A stretch of DNA of 64,000 nucleotides from assembly GCA_951812755.1 (NCBI GenBank), contig OX638329.1, positions 2,713,339-2,777,338 on the forward strand. Reading direction: 5' to 3'. The notes beneath the pieces were generated by a model. It did not search any database, was not told where the DNA came from, and was given only the letters and a program-made list of their open reading frames with translations. The DNA is from an uncultured Latescibacterota bacterium. Lineage in GTDB: Bacteria > Latescibacterota > UBA2968. Position 1 is the first letter of the stretch; each line of letters starts with the position of its first letter. The position numbers were made by a program, and so were the translations under genes. Below are positions 33,946 to 42,809 of the stretch, piece by piece.

Positions 33946-35029
33946 ACAAAGAACGATAGTCAAGCAATGGATAGGCGTTACTCGCTATGTGTATAACAAG
34001 ACTGTTGAGTATTTAAAACAGCCTGATACAGTGGCAAGTTGGAAAGCTATAAAGGGCGACATACTCGGCGACTTGCCAGCATGGGCGAAAGACGCGCCTT
34101 ATCAGTCTAAGAGCGTTGCTATACGCGACGCATGTGTTGCAATGAGTGAGGTAAAGAGAAAGAACAAGATTGACAAGCAGAGAAAACACAAATTACGCTT
34201 CAAGTCGCGCAAGCATCCTAAGCAATCTTGTTATATACCAAAATCTGCTGTAAAGCCAAAAGGCTTGTATCACACAAAATTAGGTAAGATTCATTATAGC
34301 GAATCATTGCCTGATAATATTCGGGATAGTCGCTTAGTTGTCCATCAAGGACGCTATTATGTGACTATTCCAACACAAGTGCAACGGCGCGTAGGCGAGA
34401 ACCAAGCGCGTGTCGTTGCACTTGATCCAGGTGTTCGCTGTTTCCAAGCGTTTTTTTCAGAAAACAGTTGTGGCTTTTTAGGTCGCTTTGCAATCGGTAA
34501 AATACAGCGATTGTGCCAGCACTTAGATGACCTCATTTCTCGCGCAACAAAAGTATTGGCAAAGCGTAGATACCGCATGCTTAGAGCATGTAACCGTATC
34601 CGACACAAGATACGAGACCTCGTTGACGAGATGCACCACAAAGTAGCATGTTTTCTGGTCAAAAACTTTGATGTTATCCTGCTACCCAAATTCGAGCCGT
34701 CTAACATGGTCAAGCGTGGTAAGCGCAAATTAAGGCGCAAGTCTGTACGCCAAATGCTCACGCTTAGTCATTATCGCTTCAGCCAATTTCTCAAGCACAA
34801 AGCGTTTGAGCACGGCAAACTGGTCATAGACGCAAACGAGGCATACACGTCTAAAACAGTGAGTTGGACTGGCGAAGTTATAGACAGTCTCGGCGGGCGC
34901 AAAACAGTAACAGGAAACGACGGACAAACAATGGATAGAGACTTAAACGGCGCACGGGGAATCTTTCTCCGTGCTTTGGGAGATCACCCCCCACTACAAC
35001 AGGCAAGCATTTGTAATGGGCATCGTTAA
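33815..35029 (+). CDS. tnpB: TnpB-like RNA-guided nuclease of an IS607-type element
   Basis: A 404-residue protein of the TnpB/OrfB family, ancestor group of Cas12. RuvC residues are the Asp in VVALDPGVRC, Glu in LLPKFEPSN and Asp in TMDRDLNGARG. The zinc-finger cysteines of typical TnpB (CxxC...CxxC in the YTSK region) are replaced: YTSKTVSWTGEVIDSLGG has no Cys. This variant occurs in a known TnpB subgroup. The N-terminal region before ATG 33815 is tnpA read out of frame; the true start could also be a downstream TTG. A guide RNA probably lies over the 3' end but I cannot delimit it. Confidence 0.85.
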   Translation: MTRVHKKNLSTIFCPSCIRSLADCTDLDATIVRSKKIRLYLTAEQRTIVKQWIGVTRYVYNKTVEYLKQPDTVASWKAIKGDILGDLPAWAKDAPYQSKSVAIRDACVAMSEVKRKNKIDKQRKHKLRFKSRKHPKQSCYIPKSAVKPKGLYHTKLGKIHYSESLPDNIRDSRLVVHQGRYYVTIPTQVQRRVGENQARVVALDPGVRCFQAFFSENSCGFLGRFAIGKIQRLCQHLDDLISRATKVLAKRRYRMLRACNRIRHKIRDLVDEMHHKVACFLVKNFDVILLPKFEPSNMVKRGKRKLRRKSVRQMLTLSHYRFSQFLKHKAFEHGKLVIDANEAYTSKTVSWTGEVIDSLGGRKTVTGNDGQTMDRDLNGARGIFLRALGDHPPLQQASICNGHR

Positions 35030-35071
35030 TAGGTAATTACTCTTAATGAAAAAGGATCGGGATATATTCAG

Positions 35072-35419
35072 ATGAACATAGATATTAAGTGGGAGCGAAA
35101 AGCCGGGGTCTTGATTGCAATACCCAGTGGTCCTATTGACAGTATCAGTGCCCCTGGATTTCAGAGTGTCCTGGAATCCGGAATTGATCCTGGAGATCAG
35201 GCATTGGTCCTGGACGCTGAGCAAGTATCTTTCATCGGCAGTGCGGGGATTCGGATTTTTCTGAACCTTGCCAGGAAATTTGACGCATCGGGCAAGCAAT
35301 TTGGAATTTGTGCCCTTTCTGGCCCAATCCGCAATGTTATCACTATCGGTGGTTTTGATAAGATCATCTCGGTGTATGATTCTCAGGCCGAGGCAATTGA
35401 CGCATTCAAGAGCAGTTGA
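35072..35419 (+). CDS. STAS-domain anti-sigma factor antagonist-like protein
   Basis: A 115-residue cytoplasmic protein of the SpoIIAA/STAS type. The conserved segment ALVLDAEQVSFIGSAGIRI places Ser57 where SpoIIAA is phosphorylated (normally SSxG; here GSAG). Such proteins bind anti-sigma kinases in partner-switching pathways. No kinase or anti-sigma gene is adjacent, so it is an orphan here. The ribosome binding site (AAAAGGA) is rather far from ATG 35072. It is transcribed away from the IS607 element and towards the convergent hydrolase gene. Confidence 0.85.
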   Translation: MNIDIKWERKAGVLIAIPSGPIDSISAPGFQSVLESGIDPGDQALVLDAEQVSFIGSAGIRIFLNLARKFDASGKQFGICALSGPIRNVITIGGFDKIISVYDSQAEAIDAFKSS

Positions 35420-35435
35420 TCTACGGAGCTTACCG

Positions 35436-36986
35436 TTATATAGGGTCGAAATAGGTCAGATCAGCACCGTGATTTTCCATCGCGAGGACCGAGTCTCCTT
35501 TCAGGCGTACTCTGATGTCCCGCGTGCGGTGTTTTAGAACGATTTCGCGCTCGGCGAGGGGAAAGCGTATTTCGATGGGGATGTTGATCTGGGGTTCGGG
35601 GATTAAGAGATAGCCATTGGAATAGGTGAAGCGGTCGGCGATGGCGATATCGGACGGATTGACCCAGGTTGGGACACGGACATATAGAGGTCCGGGGGAT
35701 TTGACGGTGATTCTCAGGCAGTCATTTGTGTAGGGTGACTCGACTTTGATATGTTCGGTTTCGAGATCGAAATGGAGATTCACCCGGTGGATTGAGGATT
35801 CGGTGCGCACAGCTTCGCGCAGGACTTCGCAGAGTGAGCCGACGCCCCCGCCTACGATGTCCGTGTTGAAGCTGATTCGCTCGAAGTCGAGGGGCGCGTG
35901 ACCATAAGGTGCGGGGAAGCCAAAGCCGCCGAGATGCCGGTCTGCGACCTGGCGAAGTCCGTCTATGTTGTGCGGATTTGGCGGGTCTTCTATAAAACTG
36001 TTGTCGCGCAATTGCGAAGGCAATATGTGACATCGCGTGATGCGCTCGGCGTCTTCGAAGTATTCGGTATATCCTTTTCTGCCCAGAATCAGGGCAGTTT
36101 CGACAATATCGCCCGTGTTGTTGATCTCTCCGCGGTCGGGACTCGCATCGTCTCCACTGTTCTCGATTACCCATCCAATTTCATCGCGAATTTCCCACAG
36201 TCCATTGTCGTAAAATGCCTTGACCCGATTGAGCAATCGCGCGTCATCGAGTAGGTCTGCGAGTTGTGCGAGCGAAGACATGACGCATGTTGTCGAATGG
36301 GTATGCGATCCGAAGCTCTCGCGGTCGTAAGCACCCGATTCGAGGAAGAATTCGCGGGTTGTTTTTTCTTTCAGGATTACGGCGAGTTCGAGAGCAGGTC
36401 CATAGCCCGTGGCGCGGTAGTATTTGACCAGGGGACCGATTGATCTCGCGATTCCGGTGATAAAGGTGTTTTCGCGTACTTCTATGCCGTGTTCATTCTC
36501 AAGGCGATTGAAGTCCCAACTCGAATCTGGTTTGAATAGCTCGAATATGTCCCGGATGCTGTTTTCGGCAATTTTGCGGGCGTGATCGGAATTTCTGTAT
36601 TTGACCAGTGAGTACAGGGCGTGGAAGCCCTCGCGCACATTGTGGGTCGTAAAGCTGTTGGTCGGTCCTCCGATCTCCGTGCGGTTGAGGGGTAGCGCGA
36701 CTGGTCCGCTATAGGAGAAGAAGGCGGCGTTGGCGTGTTTTTCAATCGCATCGGGATCCACAGATATGCCGCCTGCGTCTTCGGCGTTGAGCAATGCGTT
36801 GAGGTGTCGGCCGGGCACATGCGACTCGGAGTGGACGCCGCTAAACCGCAATTGTGGGTTTGGCCAGACTTCGGAACCGAAGAAGGGGATGTCGTTGTCG
36901 TCTGCGTTGAAGACATTGCTCATCATTCGGCAACCCAGGCGGATCGCGTCGGTGATGTCGGTGGTGTTGATCTTGGAGAGTTTCAT
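35436..36986 (-). CDS. GH127-like (alpha/alpha)6 barrel protein
   Basis: A 516-residue protein resembling the DUF1680/GH127-type beta-L-arabinofuranosidase group. It has a helical toroid N-terminal region (FTTHNVREGFHALYSLVKY, HSTTCVMSSLAQLADLL, NTGDIVETALILGRKGY) and a beta-sandwich C-terminus (LYVRVPTWVNPSDI, NIPIEIRFPLAEREIVL). No signal peptide is present, so it would act in the cytoplasm. The conserved Cys/Glu catalytic set of GH127 was not traced with certainty, so activity is unproven. ATG 36986 has a weak upstream site. It is a single-gene unit convergent with the STAS gene and divergent from the TonB receptor operon. Confidence 0.55.
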   Translation of the reverse strand: MKLSKINTTDITDAIRLGCRMMSNVFNADDNDIPFFGSEVWPNPQLRFSGVHSESHVPGRHLNALLNAEDAGGISVDPDAIEKHANAAFFSYSGPVALPLNRTEIGGPTNSFTTHNVREGFHALYSLVKYRNSDHARKIAENSIRDIFELFKPDSSWDFNRLENEHGIEVRENTFITGIARSIGPLVKYYRATGYGPALELAVILKEKTTREFFLESGAYDRESFGSHTHSTTCVMSSLAQLADLLDDARLLNRVKAFYDNGLWEIRDEIGWVIENSGDDASPDRGEINNTGDIVETALILGRKGYTEYFEDAERITRCHILPSQLRDNSFIEDPPNPHNIDGLRQVADRHLGGFGFPAPYGHAPLDFERISFNTDIVGGGVGSLCEVLREAVRTESSIHRVNLHFDLETEHIKVESPYTNDCLRITVKSPGPLYVRVPTWVNPSDIAIADRFTYSNGYLLIPEPQINIPIEIRFPLAEREIVLKHRTRDIRVRLKGDSVLAMENHGADLTYFDPI

Positions 36987-37087
36987 TTTATGAGGCCCTA
37001 TTTAAGGGTGGATTTTGCGGGGTTTTAAATGGGCATAAGATATTTATAACTCCCTTTTTTTTCGTAAGATAATGGGTGAACTTTCAC

Positions 37088-37116
37088 TTGACAATGGAAA
37101 TTAGAGTCCATAAACT
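37088..37116 (+). promoter_or_regulatory. Candidate sigma-70 promoter of the TonB receptor operon
   Basis: TTGACA at 37088-37093, a 17-base spacer, then TAAACT at 37111-37116. The -35 is perfect and the -10 matches 4 of 6. It lies 72 bases before the receptor start codon in the 201-base divergent region; the rest of that region shows no other feature. Confidence 0.45.
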
Positions 37117-37187
37117 TATATCTGAAGTAGAATTATTAAAATAGCGGTTTTTCGTCACAAGTTTTTTCATCCTAAAGGAGGTAGAGC

Positions 37188-40100
37188 ATGAAGAACGCTT
37201 ACAGAGATGTTTTTCGCCTGCCGGGATTTTGGGTGGCACTGTTGTGTACAGTGTTGCTTGCCTTACCGGTTGGGCTACAAGCTCAGACTACGGGTAAAAT
37301 CGCCGGGCGTGTTACAGACGCCGATACCGGTGAGCCGCTGCCCGGGGCCAATGTCGTGGTGATAGACACGAAAATGGGCGCGACGGTCGATGTCAACGGC
37401 GAATACTTTATTTTGCGCGTGTCGCCGGGCATTTACGAAGTGCGGGCTTCGCTTGTGGGGTATCAGAGCGTTTCCAAGACCGAGGTGGAAGTGCTTTTAG
37501 ACCGCACCGCGACGGTTGACTTCCAGCTCAAAGAATCGACGGTCGAGTTGGACGCTATTGTGGTGACTGCCGATCTCGATCCCGTGCAGATGGACGTATC
37601 GTTTGCACAGCAGGCGATTACGCAGGCTCAACTCGAGGCCATTCCCGTTGGTGCGCGCATCCGGGATCAGGTCGCCACGCAGGTGGGTTTAGATAAAGAT
37701 GCATGGGGTATTACCATTCGCGGTGAAAACTCCATGTCAATCGGTTTTAATATGGACGGCGTGACCTCGGCTGACCATCGCCAACAGCGCGCTTATACAT
37801 CTTTTTCAAAGACCGCGGTCAAGCAGGTTCAGGTGCTCACGGGTGGTTTTAATGCCGAATATGGGAATATCCGCGCCGGGGTTGTGAACTTTGTGACCAA
37901 AGAGCCCAGCCAGTTTTTCGCTTCGGCAGAAGGCACGTACAATCCCGCCGGCAAGAAGCACTTTGGGCCAAATCTCTATTCTGAAGAAAATTGGTGGGAT
38001 GTGGGGCGTTTTCAGTCCAATACGCCTACCGAGGACCGCAATGGAGATGGCGAGCCGGACTTTATTGGCTGGAACCAGGAACTCGCAAACCGCACAGCAG
38101 GTGGCGGAACATGGGGGGCTGGCGTAAGCGGCGATCCCATTACCACTGTTGAACAGGCAAAGGCGATATGGGATTGGCAGCATCGGAGTTATGATGGAGA
38201 TGATCCGTATGCCGACGGTCCGTTTAACGCAAACCCGGAAGACCGCGATTACGATTATTTGTGGGATATTACGGTTGGTGGTCCGATTTTGAAGGACAAG
38301 GTGGGGTTCACGGCATCGAGCCGCAAAGAGCGCATGGCCTATCCCTTTGATGTGGGCACGGTTTCTTATCGGGACAATACCACACAACTCAAGCTGACGT
38401 TTACCCCTACTGCCACGACCAAATTGAGTGTGCAGTATATCCGGGGATTCCAGCACGGGAGCCATCAGGGCAATAATGTGGGCGTGCCGCAGCGCACACA
38501 GCAGGCGGTTTTCGAGAATTACACCCATTCCCGTATGTTTATGCCCTCTGCCGATTACCAGAAGATGCAAATTGAGCGCAATCACGGGTTGGTTTCCTGG
38601 ACACACACTTTGTCTGCCAAGACGTTTTACAACTTGACGGCGCGGTTTGGGGGTGTGGATTGGACCACGCAATGGCATCCGCTAAAGCTGTCCAACGCGC
38701 CCGCAATAGCCATCCACACAGATGGTTCGAGCGAACCGGTCAACGACGATAGCAGTGCGGATGCGGCCAGAGCGCGGGGCGCCGTGGTTTTGAACGAAGC
38801 CCCCTTTGGCTGGAATTACAATCCCGGTGGCAATGACATTCTCAATATTTACCGAATGCAGGGCGGTGGTGGCAATAGCCGTGCAGGCGACTGGTCCACC
38901 ATTGATGAACTCGATATTACGGCTGATTTCACCAGCCAGATTACCCCGCATCACCAGATTAAAGCCGGTGTTCAGGTGCATCATTTCAATTTGCACGAAA
39001 ACCGGGGTTATGTGCCAGCTGCAGTTCCCGAATACAGCGATCCCCTTTTCAGAGATGAATACGAAGGTCCGCGCACCAGTTCATCGGGTGACGTGATCTT
39101 TCCGTGGACCGGGCGCAATGATTCGGATTTGCCCAACAATGGCGATATCAACGGAGATGGTGTTCTCAATGAATCGGATGTGCCTTCGGGCGGCGCAACG
39201 GGTGACCACAACAACTATTTTGTGAAAACCCCGATTTTCGGCGGTGTCTTTTTCCAGGATAGGATGGAGTATCGCGATATCGTGGTCAATGCCGGGGTTC
39301 GTCTGGATTGGCATCGTCCCGACCTTTATTTCGACCTTCCAAATGAAACCCATTTCCCGTGGTTTGGCAGAGATGCCGAAGCTGTTTATCGCGCGGTGCG
39401 CAAGGTGCGTCCGCCAACCGATTGGGCTTTTAGCCCCCGTTTTGGTGCGTCTTATCCGATTACGGATTTGAGCAAAATGTTCATCAACTACGGGCACTTT
39501 AACCAGATTGTGAATACGCGCGATATGTATCGCACTCAGAGCGGTTTGGGGCAGTCGCTGGAGTTTTTTGGCAATCCGTGGATAAAGATGGAGCGCACGA
39601 TTCAGTATGAAATGGGATATGAACGCAGCTTCCAGGGCCAGTATCTTTTGACGGGAACGGTTTATTTCAAAGATGGCGAGAACGAAGCCTGGCCCGCCGT
39701 GCGGATCAGGGGGGCATTTAACACGGGTGCTCCTCGCAACACGCAAAATGCCTTTGTGACTGATGCGCGCGGGCTGGAGCTGAAGTTGCAGAAGACTCGG
39801 GGCCAGTTCTTTACTGGTTTCTTGTCTTATGATATTCGCCAGGCGCGGGTTCGCAACACAGCGTGGCAAGATATCCGCGATGCGAAGACGGTCTCAACGC
39901 CTTCGACAACCGTGCTTGAGAATAGCCCGAACAATGCCGCGCCGCCATTCAAGGCAAAGCCCCAGATAAAGTTGGGTGGCAATTTCCGAACGCCTCTCGA
40001 TTACGGCGGCGAACAGAGGATGCTCAAAGGCGGCTGGAATCTCGGTTTCTATCTCGATCGCGAGGCGGGTGAGTGGTTTAACTACAACCCGGGCAATGCG

Positions 40101-40538
40101 GATGCTTCGCTGATCAATGTGCTCAACGCGCAGTGGGTTGATGAATACGCCGCGCACCTGCGCATTTCCAAGATGTTCGATATGCCGGGATCGCCTATGC
40201 TGTTCGTTGAAATTTCCAATCCGTTCAATTTCCAAAATACGCATACTCTGGGCGGCGGTAATCGCAACGACCTTTTTGGGACTGTGCCTGAAGACACGCC
40301 CAGAGGAGGCGTGGGGAGTTTTGGCGGTGGCCAGGCCTTTGTATATTCCGGCACGAATACTGGCAATCGCTTCCGCGCGTATATGGAATCGATAGGCTGG
40401 ACAGTAGATTCAAATGGCAAATTGCAAGAAGGCAAGCGACCGGGTACCGATGTCTTGGATTTCCAGGATATCCGACGGCCTTCGCTCCTCTTTAGCGACC
40501 TGCGAGACATTACGTTTGGCGCCAGGTTCAGTTTCTAA
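37188..40538 (+). CDS. TonB-dependent outer-membrane receptor with regulatory-like N-domain
   Basis: A 1116-residue receptor. A signal peptide (ending GLQAQ) is followed by a carboxypeptidase-regulatory-like beta sandwich (GKIAGRVTDADTGEPLPGAN), a plug domain (ITIRGENSMSIGFNMDGV, TGGFNAEYGNIRAGVVNFVT) and a long barrel ending in FGARFSF. It would import a large ligand, perhaps a glycan or protein fragment, using TonB. A strong AAAGGAGGTAGAGC precedes ATG 37188. It heads a three-gene operon with a large exported protein and a PorV-like protein. No SusD homologue is adjacent, so it is not a standard Sus pair. Confidence 0.88.
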   Translation: MKNAYRDVFRLPGFWVALLCTVLLALPVGLQAQTTGKIAGRVTDADTGEPLPGANVVVIDTKMGATVDVNGEYFILRVSPGIYEVRASLVGYQSVSKTEVEVLLDRTATVDFQLKESTVELDAIVVTADLDPVQMDVSFAQQAITQAQLEAIPVGARIRDQVATQVGLDKDAWGITIRGENSMSIGFNMDGVTSADHRQQRAYTSFSKTAVKQVQVLTGGFNAEYGNIRAGVVNFVTKEPSQFFASAEGTYNPAGKKHFGPNLYSEENWWDVGRFQSNTPTEDRNGDGEPDFIGWNQELANRTAGGGTWGAGVSGDPITTVEQAKAIWDWQHRSYDGDDPYADGPFNANPEDRDYDYLWDITVGGPILKDKVGFTASSRKERMAYPFDVGTVSYRDNTTQLKLTFTPTATTKLSVQYIRGFQHGSHQGNNVGVPQRTQQAVFENYTHSRMFMPSADYQKMQIERNHGLVSWTHTLSAKTFYNLTARFGGVDWTTQWHPLKLSNAPAIAIHTDGSSEPVNDDSSADAARARGAVVLNEAPFGWNYNPGGNDILNIYRMQGGGGNSRAGDWSTIDELDITADFTSQITPHHQIKAGVQVHHFNLHENRGYVPAAVPEYSDPLFRDEYEGPRTSSSGDVIFPWTGRNDSDLPNNGDINGDGVLNESDVPSGGATGDHNNYFVKTPIFGGVFFQDRMEYRDIVVNAGVRLDWHRPDLYFDLPNETHFPWFGRDAEAVYRAVRKVRPPTDWAFSPRFGASYPITDLSKMFINYGHFNQIVNTRDMYRTQSGLGQSLEFFGNPWIKMERTIQYEMGYERSFQGQYLLTGTVYFKDGENEAWPAVRIRGAFNTGAPRNTQNAFVTDARGLELKLQKTRGQFFTGFLSYDIRQARVRNTAWQDIRDAKTVSTPSTTVLENSPNNAAPPFKAKPQIKLGGNFRTPLDYGGEQRMLKGGWNLGFYLDREAGEWFNYNPGNADASLINVLNAQWVDEYAAHLRISKMFDMPGSPMLFVEISNPFNFQNTHTLGGGNRNDLFGTVPEDTPRGGVGSFGGGQAFVYSGTNTGNRFRAYMESIGWTVDSNGKLQEGKRPGTDVLDFQDIRRPSLLFSDLRDITFGARFSF

Positions 40539-40563
40539 TAACCACAACGAATAGGAGAGAAAT

Positions 40564-42783
40564 GTGATACAAAGACGATTTACAACACTTCTGGTGTTCG
40601 CGGCATTGCTTATGCCATTGAGCGATGTCAGCGCACAATGGATCGGAAGGATGTGGGGAAACTGGCCCAATATCGACTATTTTGTCACCATCAGGTCTCC
40701 GGGCGGACGGGCGACGGGTTTCACCAATCCCGACGTCAATACTGTAAATGCTCAGGTGATGGACGGGTTGTGGCAGTATGCCATACGAGATTTTAATGTT
40801 CCGTCCTATTTTGAGCCATTTCAGGGCGACCAGCCCGAGTTGTTGGGCAAGCCATTTACAAAGTTTGTGATTGACCATAAGCAGGACGCGCGGGATTTTA
40901 CGCGCACGCATTTTGAACTCAGCGATGGCATTACGCCAAAAATTTATCGCAACCAGCCGCCAACGGTCACGCAGGATGGTGTGACTTTGTCGCAGACGCT
41001 GTGGACGATTTTTCCCGACCGCCTCGATCAGGTGATCCCAGATCTGACTGCCGATCTGTTGATCCCGCTCGAAGTGGGGTATGCGGGTGGTCTCACGGAG
41101 CGGCGCAGGCTCTATGCCTGGCAAAGTCCAGAGCAGGATGATCTGTTTATCCTGATCCGGAGTTATGGCCGTCCCGATCCGCCCAATGTTCCCGACTCCA
41201 GAGTTGGCGCGCGCGGGTCTGCGCCGAGTCCCGAGTCGAGCACGGCCAATCCGGTGTTTGAGAACCTTTATATCGGGCACAATGCGTACATCCAGAGAGG
41301 CGGTGGACAGGGTCCGGCTGGCGAGGTGCGGGATGAGGGCGCAGTAGAAATTGGTTCTCGCCACCGCACGGCAAATCTCGGCGCGCTCGGCGAATGGGAT
41401 GAGCTTTATTTTTACGACGACGAGCAGAAGCTCTTCTATGCGAGAGATGGCGATTCGGCCATCAGTGACGGATATCGCTCTGACGGCGATGACCGCGGTG
41501 AACCGGCGCCTCCCGAGGGTCACGATGCTCTCGAACTGGCCAAGGCCGCGCGGATTTCGGCTGGCGAGTTCTTAGAGTCCGAATACAAGGGCAAGCTCTG
41601 GCTCTACGTCTCGCAAAATCCCACGACTTTTGAAGATTTGTCCGATACGAACAACTGGTTCCTCAACGATCCAAACTCTCAAACCTCTCAACCTCGCGTG
41701 ATAAAGCGCGTTGATGGTTCCAACTGGCGCTCGACAGATGGAGGTACCCGCGCCGAGGTCTATGACTTTATCGTGGAGCCGGGGACGACGCGTGCTCAGC
41801 GCATCTTCCAAAGTGACGCGCCCGACCACAAACCCACGTCTGTCGATATGTGGGCGTTTCAGATTACGTGGGGACCGTGGGATCTGAGACCCGGAGAGTG
41901 GGTCCATACCGTAGAAGCCTGGATCGTGGCTGGCCCACATGCAGATGAAAACAAGCGCGTTGGCGCGCAGTGGGCCAATGGTTCGATTTCTTTTGAGCAG
42001 AAAGAGGCTTTTCTCAATAGCGGTCAAGATTCGTTGATGAAGGTCGTGGAACTGGCGCGACAGGCATGGAGAGATCGCCGTGCAGTCAACGGCACCGTGC
42101 AGGGAAAGGAAGTCTCGTGGCCCATCGGGGTTGCGCCGAGTCTTCCACTCGGTCCGTCGTGGCCTTCCACTGTGGCTTACAAATCGGGTCCCGCGCAAAA
42201 TGAGATCGAATGGGCAGCGGTTTCCGATGCCGTGGGCTACAATCTCTACAAGATGGTTGGTCATCAAACCAATTTGCCCGATCCACCGATAGCGGTCAAT
42301 GGGAATACGCTTATTACGGAAACCAGCTATACCGACACAGATGTCGTGCGCGGCGAGCGGTATTTCTACGCGGTTACGGCTGTGGATGCCGATGGGCAAG
42401 AGAGCAGTATTTTTGCCACGCGCGGTCTCGGCAATGGCGTGAGTCCATTTTCGGCTCCTGTTGACGATCTGACAAAGGTTCGCGTCGTGCCCAATCCCTA
42501 CAGTATCTTGGGTGGTAATTTGTCGGACGGCGGTTTTAACTTCACGGGGCAGCCCAACAAGTTGCTTTTTGTGAACCTGCCTGCCCGGGCCATTATTCGG
42601 ATCTTTACGCTTCAGGGCGACCTGGTCACGCGGATTGATCACATTTCGGGTTCGGGCGACCAGGAGTGGCCGCTGATGGCAAATGATAACAACCAGTTCA
42701 TTGTCAGTGGCGTGTACGTCGCGCATATTACCAATCCCGACACGGGCGAAACCGATATCGAGAAATTCGTGGTTATTCGGTAG
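40564..42783 (+). CDS. Exported multidomain protein with type IX-like C-terminal domain
   Basis: A 739-residue secreted protein starting at GTG 40564 (AGGAG upstream; the ATG at 40561 would hit a stop at once). A signal peptide (MIQRRFTTLLVFAALLMPL...SAQ) precedes a beta-rich body of unknown family. A fibronectin-III-like segment lies near residues 530-620 (NEIEWAAVSDAVGYNLYKMV). The C-terminal ~95 residues (VRVVPNPYS, then RAIIRIFTLQGDLVTRID, SGVYVAHIT, EKFVVIR) match the FlgD-Ig/type A sorting-like domain of FCB-group secreted proteins. It probably passes through a type IX-like system or is surface-attached. It is the middle gene of the receptor/PorV operon. Confidence 0.75.
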   Translation: MIQRRFTTLLVFAALLMPLSDVSAQWIGRMWGNWPNIDYFVTIRSPGGRATGFTNPDVNTVNAQVMDGLWQYAIRDFNVPSYFEPFQGDQPELLGKPFTKFVIDHKQDARDFTRTHFELSDGITPKIYRNQPPTVTQDGVTLSQTLWTIFPDRLDQVIPDLTADLLIPLEVGYAGGLTERRRLYAWQSPEQDDLFILIRSYGRPDPPNVPDSRVGARGSAPSPESSTANPVFENLYIGHNAYIQRGGGQGPAGEVRDEGAVEIGSRHRTANLGALGEWDELYFYDDEQKLFYARDGDSAISDGYRSDGDDRGEPAPPEGHDALELAKAARISAGEFLESEYKGKLWLYVSQNPTTFEDLSDTNNWFLNDPNSQTSQPRVIKRVDGSNWRSTDGGTRAEVYDFIVEPGTTRAQRIFQSDAPDHKPTSVDMWAFQITWGPWDLRPGEWVHTVEAWIVAGPHADENKRVGAQWANGSISFEQKEAFLNSGQDSLMKVVELARQAWRDRRAVNGTVQGKEVSWPIGVAPSLPLGPSWPSTVAYKSGPAQNEIEWAAVSDAVGYNLYKMVGHQTNLPDPPIAVNGNTLITETSYTDTDVVRGERYFYAVTAVDADGQESSIFATRGLGNGVSPFSAPVDDLTKVRVVPNPYSILGGNLSDGGFNFTGQPNKLLFVNLPARAIIRIFTLQGDLVTRIDHISGSGDQEWPLMANDNNQFIVSGVYVAHITNPDTGETDIEKFVVIR

Positions 42784-42809
42784 GCTCGCATTCAGACGAG
42801 GAGGCTGTT

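Larger units (their letters stand above)
33256..35029 (+). mobile_element. IS607-type insertion element (approximate ends)
   Basis: Contains overlapping tnpA (serine recombinase) and tnpB genes, the hallmark of IS607. These elements lack terminal inverted repeats and insert at GG dinucleotides, so ends cannot be fixed by eye. GGGCAT occurs at 33256 and at 35018, a possible pair of junctions. The sequence is more AT-rich than its surroundings. It lies directly after the truncated RecG-like gene. Confidence 0.6.

Noticed and set aside
33256-35023. GGGCAT direct repeat as the true ends of the IS607 element
   Set aside because: The right copy overlaps the last codons of tnpB and a 6-bp match is weak; kept only as a tentative boundary.
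19069-35029. Prophage or integrative element covering the defence island
   Set aside because: No integrase outside IS607, no structural phage genes and no attachment repeats were seen.
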